From Megaleporinus macrocephalus (Eukaryota > Chordata > Actinopteri > Characiformes > Anostomidae): a stretch of DNA of 64,000 nt. Position numbers and translations under genes: made by a program. Below the pieces are notes generated by a model. That model saw only the letters and a program-made list of their open reading frames with translations, ran no database searches and had not been told where the DNA came from. Shown here piece after piece: positions 24,701 through 36,053 of the stretch; the first letter of the stretch is position 1, and each line of letters starts with the position of its first letter. The stretch lies in assembly GCA_021613375.1 (NCBI GenBank), contig CM038717.1:35504327-35568326 (forward strand), written 5' to 3'.

Positions 24701-27700
24701 CTCAACTTCAGTCAAATGGCCAGAAAAGCACAGAAAAAAAGGTTATTACAATGCTATTGGTAGATCTAACCATGAACATTAGATAAACCTGAACAATAAC
24801 TAGCAAACAATTTAGGGTGTAAAGTTGTAAACTGCATTCATGCAAATGACAAACTATACTAGCATGAAAACAATGGTGACAAATTATGGAAATGGGAAAG
24901 TTTAATTAAAGATTTAAAGACTTTTTTTAATATCACTCAGACAAAATTGAGCCCACTTTCACAATAATAAAATAGCAAAAGTACACAAAACCTGTCAGGT
25001 GATTTGAGCCAGTAATTACACATTTCACTATATGACTTATGTATGCAAAATCATAACCTAAATAAACTGCAACCTAACTATAGCTTCATCTGTCATTTAA
25101 TAAACTAACTTGAATACAAAATGTGGAAATTTCGAAATGCCTTATGAGAAAATAAACCCAAAATTGTATTCAGTAGTTAGCTAGCAGCTAACTTCATGTG
25201 GCATTTTAAGACATTTAGGAGAGGAATTTAAGACAAATGAATGTCTTTGTTTTTGGATAAACCAATTTGCAAGACTGCATGGCCACCCTGCACACTACAG
25301 CATGAAGCTTGCTAATATTTCGCCTTAAAATGGTGTGGAAGTCACATAATCTAGGCAGCTACTGCCTCCAGTAAGTTCTCCACCATTTAGAGTGAAGCAG
25401 AAAGTTCCAGAATTAAGCTGGGTAGTTAAATAGCTAACCTAGGATAGCTAACCGCTAGCTAGCTAACTAGTATGGCGTTACATTATTGTCAAAACTCGAG
25501 CGGGCAAATCGTGAGTTGAAAGATAAAGCTGTAGTTTTAAGATTTCACCTCAGAATTTTGCGCGCTCAAGTTTTGACGCCATAAACTAGCTAATAACTCC
25601 AGCCTCGCTTGTTCAGTCACATTTGTTTAGCCATAAAACCCCCACATTCTGAATTTAAACCTGAAATATTACATATTATGAGAATTATCAGAAGCACGAA
25701 CGACAAAAAAATTGTGCCTCATCGTTAATATTCGGTAGTTCTAGGCTAGCTAGCATTTGTTAGTTAGTTACCTAGCTAACACTATCATTCAAAGCTAAAC
25801 AAGTAGAGCTACTATGTAAATCGTTTACACTTACTTAACGTTAATACAGTTTTATATCGCAAATATAGTAATTTATAGGTAAATATATTGGGTTCTTAAC
25901 TTTTGAAAAAGTAGATTGACGCTACAGACGCTTGGTCTTCCATCTGCCTCCAGAAAAATGGGCGCGATAAAACCAGATGCAGGAATAACTCAGTCAAAAG
26001 TGTAAGCAGTCAACTCGTTTATAGAGCACCGCCCCCAGAGCTTGTTCAACACTGCTGGTGTTCAGAAAACACCAAGATTAACACCCACCAACACAAAATA
26101 ATTTACACTAGAAAAATTAACACAATTTCACACTACAGATTTTGCTGTGCAGAAGTACAACTCACATCTTTCCAATCAGCAACGGCATGTTCCAGCAACG
26201 GCAAGTGCACAGATGTGGAAGATGGTAACTGTAGTGTTAGATTGAACTGTATTTGACCTACATTACTGTTCTGTTACCATGCAGTTACAGAGAAACACAA
26301 TGTCATGTTAATTTCTGTATATGATGATACAGGGATAAATAGTCTTATATACAATACTACATTTTTACAATTTTATAATCTTATTACCAAACTTTAACCA
26401 CAGGGTAACAGAAAACTTATAGTGAACATTAAATCATTTGGAAATAATTATTATACTGAAATCAAATACTTATTATATCTTACTCTTTACTTCTTTGTCA
26501 CATGTACATGTAACAATGCTAAATTGGATTTCTTAATTTAGTTACTCTGTACTTACAAATTGTGCACCAACTTGTAAAAACTACATATTTACCATTAAAT
26601 TCTGAGTAAGTACAGTTATGTTTTTAACATTCTCTGACATGCTGTATTTTCTGATTTCCTCATTCTACTTTCAGACTCAGTAAATGTAACATAAAAGGAG
26701 AAGGATATGCTGCTCTGGCTTCAGCTCTGAAATCAAACACCTCGTCATGCCTGACAGAGCTGGATCTCAGAGGGAATGATCCTGGAGATACAGGAGTGAA
26801 GATGTTAACTGATTTGCTGAAGGATTCATGCTGTAAACTGTCGACGCTGAGGTGATTTTTTTTAAATATAACATGCCAACAGAGTAATTTGAATTAAATA
26901 GATACAGTAAATGATCTGAATAAAGCATCCTGATCGTGAATATTTTCCACTTTTGGCTGAAATTCAGGAGCCACTCTTCATTGTTGTTAATTTGAAAATA
27001 TTTACCTAAATAATTATAATTCAACTGGCATTAAATATAAATTAACATGACCACTTGAATTACATTGTAATTAATGTATGTTTTTTGTTCTGCAGGTTCT
27101 TAGAAAGTTCTGCTGCAATAGAAATCTGTGACAGTCTGAATGAAGTTCTAGGAATGAACCCTTTACTGCTGAAAGAGCTGGATCTGAGTGGGAAAATACA
27201 AGGAGATTCACAAATAAAGAATCTGTCTGATCTTGTTAAGGATTCACACTGCAGGACTCAGAAACTGAAGTAAGTTCATTTTGTTATAGGTGTAGGTGTT
27301 GTTTTATGTGAGAAGTAACTATTTTGTTATATGTTGTGATATCTAATAAATGCTATTACAAGATTTTTATAGAATAATGTAGCACTGTAGTTGAATTTAG
27401 ATAATAAGTCACTCCACATGATTACATGATTATTTTGTACAATATTAATGCATAAAAAATGATTTTCCTAACTTCATACCAGGTGATGTTAATGAAAAAA
27501 TATGCTTTTTGCTCTTTCTATAGGCTGAATAAGAATAGCATTACGAAGGAAAGCTGTGCTGTTCTGTCATCAGCTCTTTGCTCAAATCCCTCACACCTGA
27601 TAGAGCTGGATCTGAGTGAGAATGAACTAGGAAACTCTGGAGTGAAGAGCATCTGTTCTCTACTAAACAATCAGTGCTGTAAACTGGAGAGACTGGGGTG

Positions 27701-30700
27701 AGTTTCTATGTTGCAAAAATATCTAGAAATTAATACATTAACACATTTGTAAACATAAACAAACATTGACTAGATCACACAAGCAACACTTTTTACAACG
27801 ATGTTGTCTCAAAGCAGCTTTACAGAGTTTTGAAAACAGTTATGACATATATCCCCCAGTGAGCAAGCCAGAGGCAACAGTGGCAAGGAAAAACTCCCTC
27901 AACTGGAGGAAGAAACCTTGGGAGGAACCAGACTCACAAGGGGCGACCCATCCTTCTCTGGTCAAACAGTATTTACAGTTTGAACTAAATACCAAAGAAA
28001 GGAGTCTCTGTTTGAAATCTGGATAGCAAAGCTTTAGAAGCTGCACAGATAGAGGCAGTGTATGACTGAGGCAGTCTCTGGCTGAGGCAGTCTATGACTG
28101 AGTCTTTATGTAAAGTGGGCGTGAGCTGAAACAGTCCCATCCTATCTCAGTGCTGGTACATCTGGATGGCACAGTGATGTTATTGAGGGTGTAGCAGTAA
28201 ATGGACAGGTGAGCTGGCTGGTGATGGTGGGGTGATGGCCCGATGATCAGTCCTTCAACAGCCTTCAACAGACAGGAGGACAGTCATTTCCTCAGGAAGA
28301 GTAAAGAGAAAGAGTTAGTTGGGCTCAGGAGTAAGACTGTAGAGAATATGAATTTTCAGAATTTTAGAGTGTGGTTGGTGACCCCCGGCAGATCTAATTA
28401 TAACAGCCTAAACTAAAAGGAGAGAACCAGAAGGTAACATGGACATGAGAGTACCCTGAGACACTGGGGTCCCCCCACTCCACCATCAACAAACCTGTGT
28501 GATCGCGTGAAGTGGTGGAACAACAGCACCAACATCTCAGTTTACCATAAACCTCTGTGTCCAAGAACCCCCAGATCTCCTGCCTTTATCTAAAAGAGAA
28601 GATTAATAACCAAAAGCTACACTAAACAAGTATGTTTTCAGTCTAGACTTAAATATTGAGACTGTGTCAGAGTCCCGAACATTAACTGGGAGATTATTCC
28701 ACAATTTGGGGGCTTTGTAGGAAAAAGCTCTTCCCCCCATTGTAGTCTTCTGAATTTTAGGAACTATTAGAAAACCAGCATCCTGTGATCTGAGTGAACG
28801 TGGCGGTTCATAATAGGAAATTAGATCTTGCAGGTACTCCGGTGTGAGACCGTGCAGGGCTTTATACGTCAGTAATAGAATTTTATAGTCGATACGGATT
28901 TAACAGGAAGCCAGTGTAGCGCTGATAAAACTGGACTGATGTGATCGAATTTCCTGGTTTTAGTTAGTACTCTAGCTGCAGCGTTCTGAACTAACTGAAG
29001 TTTATTCAGGTTCCTGCTGGAGCATCCTGACAATAATGCATTACAGTAATCTAGCCTTGAGGTTATAAAGGCATGTATCAACTTTTCAGCATCAGACACA
29101 GAGAACGCATTTCTTAACTTTGAAATGTTTCGTAGGTGAAGAAACGCTGTTCTTGTAATATTACCTATGTGTTGATTAAATGTCAGATCTGAGTCAATTG
29201 TTACACCAAGATTTTTGGCTACTGAACCAGGAACTACAGAGAAGTCAGCAAGATTTAACATTAAATCTGAACATTTAGTCCGAGCAGCCTTTGGGCCGAG
29301 GAGGAGAACTTTCGTTTTATCTGGGTTTAAAAGAAGGAAGTTCTGTAGCATCCAAAGTCTAATATCTCTTACACAATCTTCTATCTTATTTAATCTGGAT
29401 TTTTCATCTGGTTTGGCTGATATGTACAGTTGTGTATCATCGGCATAACAGTGGAAACTAATTCCATGTCTATTTATAACTGAGCCTAATGGTAGCATAT
29501 ATAGTGTAAATAACAGAGGACCTAAAACAGAACCTTGTGGAACTCCATATTTCACTTTTGTAGTGTTGGACGATACATTATTTATCTTTACAAACTGAAA
29601 GCGATCACTAAGGTAAGATGTGAACCAGGATAACGCTGTTCCTGTGATTCCAACTATATTTTCTAGCCTGTCCAAGAGAATAGTGTGATCTATAGTGTCA
29701 AAAGCTGCACTTAGATCTAGTAACACCAGTAGAGATACGTGGCCCTGATCAGAGGCAAGAAGAAGATCATTTGTTATCTTAACTAAAGCTGTCTCTGTGC
29801 TGTGATGTGGCCTAAACCAGATTGGAATTTTTCATATATGTTGTTCTTATGTAGATGAGAACAGAGTTGTCGAGCTACAGCCTTTTCTAAAATCTTAGAG
29901 ATAAAAGGTAAATTGGAAATGGGTCTATAACTGGACAGTTCTCTGGGGTCAAGATTTGGCTTCTTTATCAAGGGTTTTATCACAGCTAGTTTAAAAGACT
30001 TAGGTACATGACCCAGACTAAGAGAAGAGTTGATGATAGTTAAGATAGGTTTAATAATAGCTGGTAATACTTGTTTCAATAGGCTTGTTGGAATCATATC
30101 GAGTGTGCATGTAGCAGAAGTTGAGGAAGAGATAAGTTTTTCTAGTTCTGTCTACTGTAGTGGAGAAAATGTTTCTAGTCTTTCTTCTAAAATCACATTT
30201 TGTGCTGTTTGAGCCAAACCGGATGAAGGATAGGTTACTCGTATTGGTAGATTTTGCTATTGAAAAAGTCCATGAAATCATTGCTGCTGTGGTTGGCGGG
30301 TATTTGAGGTTCAGATCCTGCCTGATTTTTGGTAATTTTTTGCGATGGTGCTAAATAAAACTCTAGGATTGTTTTTGTTGTGTTCGATGAGTGTGGACAG
30401 GTATGCTGAGCGTGTTTTAATAAGTGCCTTTCTGTAACTGCTAAGGCTGTCCTTCCAAGCAGAGTGAAATACCTCTAGCTTGGTCACTCTCCATTTGCGT
30501 TCTAATTTCCGTACTGTCTGTCTTAAGGTGCATACTTCATTGTTGTACCACGGAGCGAGCTTTTTTTGTTGCATCTTTTTAATTTTTATAGGTGCAACGT
30601 TGTCTAAAGTTAGTCGGAGCGTATTTTCTACGCAGTCAGTTATTCTGTCTAGCTCGGTTGGGTCTGATGATGGAAAAATTATGGTTGATAAATCTGGAAG

Positions 30701-32753
30701 AGTTTCAATAAAGTTCTGAGATGTATTTGGCATTATTGAACGTTTCATGCAATAACGGGGTGATGTACATACATTTTTACTAAGACTCAATTCATATGAA
30801 ATTAGGTAGTGATCTGAAACTACTGAAGTCTGTGGAAGAACAGTAAGATTATGTATATCAACACCTAAAGTCAAAACTAGATCTAGTGTGTGATTACAGG
30901 AATGTGTAGGCCCTATTACATTCTGAGTGAGACCTATAGAGTCTAAGATAGATGAAAAAGCCTTTTTTAATGGATCTGCTGAGTTTTTCAAAGTGAATAT
31001 TAAAATCTCCTGCGATTATTAGTTTCTCAGCGCTCACTGCTAGATCTGCAACAAAGTCACTAAATTCTTTTAAGAACTCAGAATAAGGTCCTGGTGGTCT
31101 ATAAAGGCTGACTAGGGTGAGTACACTTCTATTAGTGGTCGGATTGGTGATGTTTATGAGAAGAATTTCAAAAGAATTGAAAGTGAGATTGTGTTTCTGA
31201 CTTATGTCTAATGAATTTTTATGAATGACACATATACCCCCTCCTTTACCGGACAGTCTGGGGCTGTGTACATACTTATAGCCTATGGGGGTGGCTTCAT
31301 TTAATGCCAAATATTCCTCAGGTTTAATCCATGTTTCTACGAGACATAACACATCAATTTTATGGTAGGTTATTGTATCATTTACAATGACAGCCTTAGA
31401 GTTCAGTGATCTTATATTAAATAAACCAAACCTTAATTCAGAAACACTGCAGCTAGACACTGGATCTAATATGCTTATATTAACTAAGTTATTTAAACAA
31501 ACTGATTGAGATTTTCTAAGTTTGTGTTTAATTCGGGGCAGTGAAACAGTCTCAATATAGTTGTACCTAGGTGACGTCTCAAGGCAGCGAGCAGACGGTC
31601 GGTTTAGCCTGTTTGTCTGCTGCCTGGTCTCGGCTCTGGACAGTCAGCAACTACCTCCGCTGCTCTGCCGACTAACTAAGAGGCTATGGGCTATGCTGCA
31701 CGATAGCAGAGCGGCACCCTCCCGCGTGGGGTGGACACCGTCCCGCCCTACGAGACCAGACTTCCCCTCAAAGTTGGACCAATTGTCTATGAAGCCCACA
31801 TGTTTTTCTGCACACCACTTGGACATCCAGCAGTGTAGCGCCCAAAGCCTGCTGTAAGCTTCAGCACCCTGCCGTCTTGGAATAGGGCCAGAGCATATTA
31901 CGGCATCGGACATCGTATGGGCTATTTTGATCACCTCTTTAATATTACTCTTAGTGACCTCAGACTGCCGCATACGGATATCGTTACCACCTACGTGAAT
32001 CACTATCCTCGAATATCTATTCTTTGCTAACACCCTAAGGTTGCTGCTAATGTCCGGCGCCCTGGCTCCTGGTAAGCAGATAACTCTAGCTGCTGGTGCC
32101 CCTAAAGGAACACTACAAAGCATGTCTAAGACAATATGCCTTTTAAAGCATAACCTGCTAAGAGGAAACTCTGGTATGGAGAAGATTTCTCATCTACTAA
32201 TGAAATCAAACTGCAAACTTGAAAAACTAAAGTTAGTATTTATAAGAATCCAAACAGAGGTCAGAAAATGTTTGAAATGACGTTCTATTAATAATTTTCT
32301 CTTTTCTCCAGACTTTCATTCTGCAGTATATCAGAGGAAGGCTATGCTGATTTGGCTTCAGCTCTGAAATCAACACACTCATCACATCTAATAGAGTTGG
32401 ATCTCAGAGGGAACAATCCTGGAGATACTGGAGTGAAGAAGCTGATTGATCTACTAGAGGATCAAAAATGTAAACTGAAGACACTGAGGTAAAGTTTGTG
32501 GTATTGTAAGCTGGTTAATTTCAGTCTAGACTTATTTGTACATCATAGACTGCAGTTCCTTACTTACAGCTCCCACCATTTAGTGCTTTGGATATTTTAT
32601 TTGAAAATTTTATTCAACCATTAGCATCTCCTAAAATATTTGACAGCAAAACATTAGAGGATTTGCATATAAAGACATCACTCTAGAGAGTCAAATATAG
32701 ACCATATATGCAGTGACACAAGTAAGAGTAAAAACAAGTCTGTAGGAGAGATT

Positions 32754-32808
<55 letters not shown>

Positions 32809-35664
32809 CCATATGATCTCCACAGAATACCCTTCTCTAAAGGCTCTTTCTGCTCTCTGTTCCTCTCTGTTTTATCTTGAACAGACTGTTATTGTTTAAA
32901 ATCTAGATCAGTCAAAAGTAAATGTTGGGAACATTCCCCAATCTGAAAGAGGACCACCAAGACTCTGAAATGCAGACACTGGTAAGAATTGTCTGTTTGA
33001 GGTCAGGGTAGAGCAGCTCTTAAATAAAACCATCAAAGAAAACATTTTTAGCCCTACAGTCTTAAAAATTGATCTGTGTGTCAAAGCTGAATGGAAGATT
33101 CCAGTGACTCTACACTTCACACTTCACAGAACAGTGTAGTGTGAACTAGTCACACTCATAATCAGTGTGGGTCTAACAAACAACATGTTAGCCTAGATTT
33201 TTTAACCAACACCGCTGCTGTGTAGTGGGAGAGGAGGATGGAAGACAATGGGCAATGTCTAAGAAGAAGCTTTCACAGGGAGAATCAAATGGACAGTAAT
33301 TTTTATTGTTTTAATTTAATTGTTAGTAATGTGAGTTTTTTTAACTCCTTCCACAGGTTGTTGAACAGTCCCGCTGCAGAGGAAGTGTGTGATTCTCTGA
33401 CTAAAGCTCTGGGAAAAAACCCTTTACTGCTGAAAGAACTGGATCTAAGTGAGAAAATACAAGAAGATGTAGAAATGAAGAAGATCTCTGACCTACTGGT
33501 GGATTTACACTGCCGACCTCAGAAACTGAAGTGTGTAAATCAGTATATTTGTGTTTTTTGTTGATGTTTTTAAATATATACAGTCATATGGAAATATTAG
33601 GGTACCACATAAAAACCTTTATCTTTTTAAACATATTTAAACATATGAACAATTAATCTTCATTTTTAACAGTAGTGAGAGATGCTAATAAAATAAACAA
33701 TAAAGCTGAAAAAGTGTTGTGAAAAAATTACTGATAATATAATTAATAGAAATGCAGTTTTCTGCAAGGTAAAAGTTGGATACTTCCATGTTTATTATTA
33801 CTTAGGATCTAAAATTTTAAAAAAAACAAGTGCACCACTCGTTAGAGAGGACTTTCCTATGTTATTGAAACCTTAGATACCTAGTTTGTTGATAGTTGAA
33901 GTAAATAGTCTCACCATGGCCAGGTCGAGGCTGTCCTAGCAAGTTCAGCCCAAGAGCAGACCGCAAGATGTGTAAAAAATCTCAAACAATCTTAAAATAT
34001 CATCAAGGGACCTACATGTAGCTCGTACCAAAGATATGAGACTATCTGTCCAAAAACAGAAGTGGAGGTGGACCAGGCAACATGACATCGGTCCATGTGA
34101 GAGACTGGTAGACAGTTACAGGAAACTTTTTACTAAGATTTTTTAGTAAAGAAGGTGGAAATACCAGCTATAGGACACATAGTTTCTTTCATTTTTTCTC
34201 AATAGGGATTGACATTCTTTCTGGTTTTGTTTAATAAGCCAGTCAGATGAAACATCAAAGAGTAATTATTAGAAACTAAATATTTATGTATTTGATTGTA
34301 AAAATTATTAGTTGTATTCTTTTGTATTTTGTTGCATGCATGGTGTTACTACTTTGTGCATAAGTAAAAAGTTTTCTTCTTCTCTGTCTGCAGACTGAAT
34401 AAGAGCAGTGTTACAGAGGAAGAGTGTGCTGTTCTATTTTCAGCTCTTTGTTCCAATACTTCACACCTGATAGAGCTGGACCTGAGTGAGAGTAAACTAG
34501 GAAACTCTGGAGTGAGACAGATCTGTTCTCTACTGAATAGTCCTAACTGTAAACTGCAGAAACTGGGGTGAGTTCTAGATCTTTCGTCCAAAAATAAAAA
34601 CACTAAATATGGGAAGGCATTTTTAATGATGGTATTAACATTGAATGTGAATTTTAAATTATATAGCCTATTTAAATGCACAAACTTTTATGTTTTAGTA
34701 ATGCCTATGTTTTCTCTCCAGTCTTTCATTCTGCAGTATAACAGAGGAAGGATATACTGCTCTCGCATCAGCTCTGAAAACAAAACCCCCATCACCCCTG
34801 ATAGAGCTGGATCTCAGAGGAAATGATCCTGGAGAAACAGGAGTGAAGAAGCTCACTGATGTATTCATTGACTCAAGTAAAACACTGAGGTGAGATGGAA
34901 TTTTAAAAAGTCATTTGGGAGTTTAAATGTTTAATTGTTGGTAAACTAAACTATATAATTAACCAAATTCAGAACTATACGAGTTGGTGTTTCTTTCTGG
35001 TGTTGTGTATTCCTAATGTTTATCATTATACAGTTATTAATGTGGCTGTGTGTCTTCTTTTTACAGACTGCTGAACAGTGATGATGCAGTTGAAGCCTGT
35101 AAATCTCTTCATAAAATTCTGCATATAAACCCCTTACTGCAGAGGAAGTTAGATCTGAGTAAGACTGAACCACATCATATCAAAGTGAAGCAGCTGTGTG
35201 CTCTACTGGAGGATCCACACTACAGACTGGAGAAACTCAAGTAAGCAGTTCAATTCATTACATATGTTAATGCTGGTTGTCTAACAGAACACTAGCCTTG
35301 GTCTGCAATCAAGACTCAATTAGTATTTAAATATTTTTTCTCCTGTATGAAAGTCCTAACCAGTGGAGAGGTGTTTTTCGTGTTTCTATTTATTTGGGGA
35401 TCTGACATAAAATACAACATCCTAGTTACAAAAGTAGCTACATTGATAACGGGTAACCATTATCAGTTAATAGCTGATAACGACATCTGCAGCTTATAAT
35501 AGTTCTTTATTGTAAATAAAACACAAATGTAGCCAGAATTATGTTAGTGTTTTTCATAAATATACTAATACACAAAGAGACAATCACTGCTTCTACATTC
35601 ATGAAGAAAACATTAAAAAATGAATTCATTTGTTTTTTACATACAGCAACTTCTGACCTCCTGA

Positions 35665-35703
<39 letters not shown>

Positions 35704-35997
35704 GGCTGTATAAATCAGGCAGTATTACAGGGAGAGATTGTGTTGATATGATTTCTACTGTAAACCCCTCACACCTGAGAGAGCTGGATCTGAATGAGAA
35801 TAAACTAGATCAATCAGGAGTGCAGAAGCTCTGCAGTCTACTGAAGAATCCTCTCTGTAAACTGGAGAAAGTGATGTAAGTAATACTTCATTAATGGGTT
35901 AATTACACGTGTTTAAGAGCAGCAGCTCTATGTTGTGGGACTGACAGTAATTTAGCAGCAGTTTAGAATACATTCATATTTCCTGTTATTCATGATC

Positions 35998-36053
<56 letters not shown>

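Larger units (their letters stand above)
17592..26149 (-). mobile_element. EnSpm/CACTA-like DNA transposon, 8.56 kb, two genes
   Basis: The ends are inverted: left CACAGCAAAATCGCCAGTGT, right reverse complement CACAGCAAAATCTGTAGTGT. Subterminal regions are full of short AGTGTTAA/TTAACACT motifs, as in EnSpm/CACTA elements. Inside, both genes run on the minus strand: a spliced SAMD3-like gene (20613-24626) and a tnp2-like transposase ORF (18169-20607). The flanks carry CA on both sides. The paralogous intron near 39853 lacks the element and reads GTGCACAGAG continuously, so it serves as a natural empty site and supports a 2-bp duplication. The element interrupts the intron between LRR exons 16 and 17. 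Confidence 0.75.
27785..32150 (-). mobile_element. CR1/L2-like LINE, 5'-truncated
   Basis: 4.4-kb minus-strand non-LTR retrotransposon. In 5' to 3' order (right to left) it has an ORF1 end with an SGNH-esterase domain, APE-like endonuclease, reverse transcriptase, and a long 3' UTR (27.8-28.9 kb) that is also present as a fragment at 13.5-14.3 kb. Frames are broken in a few places only, so it is relatively young. Its 5' end abuts the 3' half of an LRR exon at about 32155 with no 5' half left. The other flank is ordinary intron. Confidence 0.85.

Noticed and set aside
27697..27785. Search for the missing 5' half of LRR exon 20 on the far side of the LINE
   Set aside because: The sequence after exon 19 is ordinary intron with no LRR coding, so the LINE did not simply split the exon.
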